Shown piece after piece: positions 61,541-64,000 of a stretch of DNA of 64,000 nucleotides. A program made the position numbers and the translations under genes. The notes beneath the pieces were generated by a model that worked only from the letters and a program-made list of their open reading frames with translations, did not search any database and had not been told where the DNA came from. Every line of letters begins with the position of its first letter. Position 1 is the stretch's first letter. Origin of the DNA: Mycobacterium paragordonae. GTDB taxonomy: Bacteria > Actinomycetota > Actinomycetes > Mycobacteriales > Mycobacteriaceae. The stretch lies in assembly GCF_003614435.1 (NCBI RefSeq), contig NZ_CP025546.1, forward strand, positions 1,922,001 to 1,986,000. The letters run 5' to 3'.

Positions 61541-62206
61541 TCAGCCGGTGAAGGCCCCGCCGTCGAAACGGTCCAGGGTGACGAAATCGGGGACCGGGCG
61601 GCGGCGCAGTTTGGTCAGCTGACGCGGAGGTTTTCCGAGCGGCACCAGTGCCGCGATCGCGTGTGTGCCCGGAATTGCCAACAGCTCGCGGATCGCGTCT
61701 TCGCGTGGGATGGCCATCGTTGTGATGGTGCCGCCATAGCCTTCGTAGCGGGCGGCCAGCAGGATGCTCCACACCAGCGGGTAGACCGAGGCTCCGCCGG
61801 CGAGCCCGACGCGGTCCAGCCCCTGATCCAGGGCGGCCACCACGGTCAGGTCGACGGAGACGACCAGGACGACGGGGGCGTTGATCATCGGAGCGACAAA
61901 CGTCTGGGGAATTTCGGTGTCATCGATGACGTCTTGCGGCACCGCGCTGGGATGCACCGGATTCCAAGGGTTCTCACCGGCCGTCAGCTGGGCGAAATAG
62001 CGGCGGGCGGCGGGCGCCCCGAATTCCGCCAGCCGGCGGCGGGTGCCGGCGTCACGCACCACCGTGATGTGCGCGCCCTGCCGGTTGCCGCCGCTGGGCG
62101 CGAACCGGGCGTTGTCGAGGATGCGGTACAAGACGTCGTCGGGCAGTGGATCGTCGGTGAATTCCCTTGCGGCGAAAGTGCTTCGCAACACGTCATAGAA
62201 CTCCAT
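61541..62206 (-). CDS. Nitroreductase family protein
   Basis: A 221-residue FMN-dependent nitroreductase. MEFYDVLRSTFAAREFTDDP is the family opening, FAPSGGNRQGAHITVV the FMN phosphate-binding loop, SILLAARYEGYGGTITTMAI the GxG stretch before the last strand, and ALVPLGKPPRQLTKLRRRPV the C-terminal FMN-binding arm. ATG at 62206 lies 14 bases inside the Hsp70-like gene, so the pair is translationally coupled. Substrate unknown. Confidence 0.92.
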   Translation of the reverse strand: MEFYDVLRSTFAAREFTDDPLPDDVLYRILDNARFAPSGGNRQGAHITVVRDAGTRRRLAEFGAPAARRYFAQLTAGENPWNPVHPSAVPQDVIDDTEIPQTFVAPMINAPVVLVVSVDLTVVAALDQGLDRVGLAGGASVYPLVWSILLAARYEGYGGTITTMAIPREDAIRELLAIPGTHAIAALVPLGKPPRQLTKLRRRPVPDFVTLDRFDGGAFTG

Positions 62207-63722
62207 GGCCCCGCCGTTCCAGCCTAAAGGTGCGTTGAATGCCGGTCGGCTGGGTAGTGACGGTGACTTCCACCGCGCCGGTAGGCGCGACGGTGTAGAT
62301 CTCCTCGACGTCAGGTCCGTCGTGCCAACGGCCCACCGGTTGGCACCCCAGATCGTCACGGTCGCTCAGGGCCGGGTCGAACGGGAACAGAACGGGATCG
62401 TAGGGCGTGACGTCGCCGTCGGGACGTCCGTTGACCACGCGGCTGCACTCCACGAACCGGAAGTGCCCGATGTTGTGCGCGGCCCGGTACTTTCGGCTGA
62501 CGACCAGCGGGGTGCGGCCGTCGGCGGGAAGTGCGGCGTCTTTGGGCACGATCGGGTCGAAGACCACGTCCGCTCCGGCGTGCGCCTCTCGGAACACCCC
62601 GAAGTGCCGCGAAAATCGTTCGGACAGAACAAAACCCGACTCGGTGTCCAGAAAAACAGCGAGTCCGATCGCCGTCGCGGCGAACGGGTGCGGTGAGCGC
62701 TTGACCCGCTTGTCGCCGAAACTCGCGCGCAGCATCCGCGAAACGATCGGAAAGCTGCCCGCACCGCCCACCACATAAATGCCCGCCACCTCCGACCATG
62801 GGACGTCCCTGCCGTCACCCACGGGGTCGTGCAGGACGCGCCCCAGCAGCTCCGTCGTCTTGTCGACCAGTGATGCGCACGCCGCATACACGTCGTCGAT
62901 CGGACAGGAGAACGGTGGCCGGTCGACGCCGTCGATGACGCTGAGGTCTACCAGGAAACGCCGGGTCTGTGGGCCGACCGCCTCCTTGCGCGTGGCGCAC
63001 TCTTCCACGAGCAGTTCATAGGGTGCGCCCTGCAGCGTCGGCAGCTGTGAGTCGGCCAGCACCAACTGCGCGATCGCGTCGTCGAAGTCGTCACCGCCGA
63101 GGCGCTGAATTCCCTCGCTGACCACAACCTCGTTGACGTGCCCGGCCATCTTCAACAGCGAGGCGTCGAACGTGCCGCCGCCCAGGTCGTAGATCAACAC
63201 ATACTCGCGTTTGGCCGTGATCGTGGAGCGGTACCGATGCGCGTACTCCAGTCCCGCGGCCGACGGCTCGTTCAACAGCGCGACGACCTCGAACCCCGCC
63301 GCGGCGAAGGCGTCAAGGGTCATAAAGCGTTGGGCGCTGGACGAATTGGCGGGCACGCTGATCGCCGCCTGCACGGCCTCACCGCTGGCGGCACCGGCGT
63401 TCGAGCGCTCGATCAGGTCGCTTTTCAGTTGCGCCAGAAACCCGGCTAGCAGATCGGCCAATCGGTGTTCACGGCCGGCCAGTTGCACGGTGGTCTGCGG
63501 CCCGGCGTCGTTCAGCAGTCGCTTGAACGACCGGAGCACCTCCCAGCCCGGCTCGTGGCGCACGGCCGCCGCATCCAACCCGAAGCGCAACTCGCCGTCG
63601 GCGCTGGCCGCGATCAGCGACGGCCACGCGTCGACACCGTCGTAGGCGACGACCGGGTAATTGCCACGGTCGACAATCGCTGCGACGGTGTGGGTGGTGC
63701 CGAAGTCGATACCGACTCTCAT
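62193..63722 (-). CDS. Hsp70 family protein (DnaK-like)
   Basis: A 509-residue Hsp70-like ATPase. MRVGIDFGTTHTVAAIVDRG is phosphate loop 1, IYDLGGGTFDASLLKMAG phosphate loop 2, and AGIYVVGGAGSFPIVSRML the adenosine motif, so the actin-like ATPase fold is complete. The remaining ~140 residues form a beta domain that ends without the DnaK helical lid. These short actinobacterial Hsp70s are of unknown client and lack a dnaJ/grpE pair nearby. ATG at 63722. Confidence 0.9.
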   Translation of the reverse strand: MRVGIDFGTTHTVAAIVDRGNYPVVAYDGVDAWPSLIAASADGELRFGLDAAAVRHEPGWEVLRSFKRLLNDAGPQTTVQLAGREHRLADLLAGFLAQLKSDLIERSNAGAASGEAVQAAISVPANSSSAQRFMTLDAFAAAGFEVVALLNEPSAAGLEYAHRYRSTITAKREYVLIYDLGGGTFDASLLKMAGHVNEVVVSEGIQRLGGDDFDDAIAQLVLADSQLPTLQGAPYELLVEECATRKEAVGPQTRRFLVDLSVIDGVDRPPFSCPIDDVYAACASLVDKTTELLGRVLHDPVGDGRDVPWSEVAGIYVVGGAGSFPIVSRMLRASFGDKRVKRSPHPFAATAIGLAVFLDTESGFVLSERFSRHFGVFREAHAGADVVFDPIVPKDAALPADGRTPLVVSRKYRAAHNIGHFRFVECSRVVNGRPDGDVTPYDPVLFPFDPALSDRDDLGCQPVGRWHDGPDVEEIYTVAPTGAVEVTVTTQPTGIQRTFRLERRGHGVL

Positions 63723-63902
63723 TCCGCACAATTCTAGGGACCGGCAAGGCAGTTCGACACCAGCAGGCCCCGGAAACCGTTTAACGTCCGCGGTTACCGC
63801 GTCAGAGTCGCGGCCCGGTTCGCGAGGACTCGCTGCGATTCGGCCTAACGTTGATGGCTGGCTGAGGACAACTCGTGGTTTCGAAGGAGTGGATCGAATG
63901 CG

Positions 63903-64000
63903 ATGGGTACGCTCAGCGGTCCGGTCAGCGCGGTCAGCGGTTTCCACGGGGCCGCGCCGGTTCGGCGGGCATTGGGCATGCGGCGGGTGATGACCGACAG
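63903..64000 (+). CDS. 5' end of an unidentified gene running off the window
   Basis: From ATG 63903 the frame stays open to the window end: MGTLSGPVSAVSGFHGAAPV then RRALGMRRVMTD. Third codon positions are nearly all G or C, as in true genes here. GAAGGAG lies 13 bases upstream, a little far; another ATG at 63898 is nearer but its frame stops after 31 codons. The protein cannot be identified from this piece. The 180 bases between it and the Hsp70-like start hold nothing else. Confidence 0.35.
   Translation, partial: MGTLSGPVSAVSGFHGAAPVRRALGMRRVMTD

Overview
The window is a high-GC, densely packed stretch of an actinobacterial chromosome and reads as a non-tuberculous Mycobacterium (Mycobacterium/Mycolicibacterium). 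The evidence is gene content: a mycofactocin-type SDR, F420-dependent LLM oxidoreductases and DUF385 proteins, an MmpL-like transporter, an MbtK-like acyltransferase, DUF732 and Tat-exported DUF1906 (Rv2525c-like) proteins, an MspA-family porin and an actinobacterial HelD/HelR. MspA porins are typical of non-tuberculous species. GTG and TTG starts and ATGA/GTGA/TTGA overlaps are common. I see no rRNA, IS element, phage or CRISPR. The only RNA gene found is one tRNA-Ala(GGC).

Layout. 0-9 kb: catabolic or redox genes (F420 oxidoreductase, P450, mycofactocin-type SDR, divergent TetR with two operators, flavin monooxygenase, sulfatase plus SRPBCC protein). 9-16.5 kb: small conserved genes, a CitE-like lyase, an LLM oxidoreductase coupled to an MbtK-like acyltransferase, a crcB-crcB-DUF190 fluoride-export operon, phosphoglucomutase and tRNA-Ala. 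16.6-23.4 kb: an MmpL-type pump with a small coupled membrane protein, controlled by a divergent TetR with tandem operators, then DUF2252. 23.4-34.3 kb: an unusual block of mostly exported or membrane proteins (beta-lactamase-like hydrolase, a broken WD40 copy, membrane-anchored proteins, a YncE-like lipoprotein, a small lipoprotein, a 742-residue WD40 protein with the transmembrane layout of STAND proteins but no effector domain). Several of its upstream regions contain DosR-box-like palindromes. 34.3-38.6 kb: Tat-exported glycosidase, galK/galT and a DUF1906 protein. 38.9-45.6 kb: a GGDEF-EAL protein split by a frameshift, RNase HI, and a 1069-residue cyclase/AAA protein. 45.7-53.1 kb: TetR with a TAGCA-rich operator region, small enzymes, an APC permease and glycogen phosphorylase. 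53.2-57.6 kb: TetR, a HelR-type RNA polymerase-associated helicase preceded by an exact rifamycin-associated element (RAE), a proline-rich dispanin-like protein whose predicted -35 lies inside that RAE, and an SMR pump coupled to its TetR. 57.6-64 kb: HD protein, DoxX, SDR, MspA porin, nitroreductase, Hsp70-like protein and the start of a gene that leaves the window.

The strongest observations are the RAE/helR locus at 53.8-56.2 kb, which predicts inducible rifamycin tolerance, and the 23.4-32.4 kb envelope-protein block, which may be a hypoxia (DosR) responsive module of unknown function. Coordinates come from reading frames, Shine-Dalgarno matches and overlaps seen by eye; functions come from remembered family motifs, not from searches.
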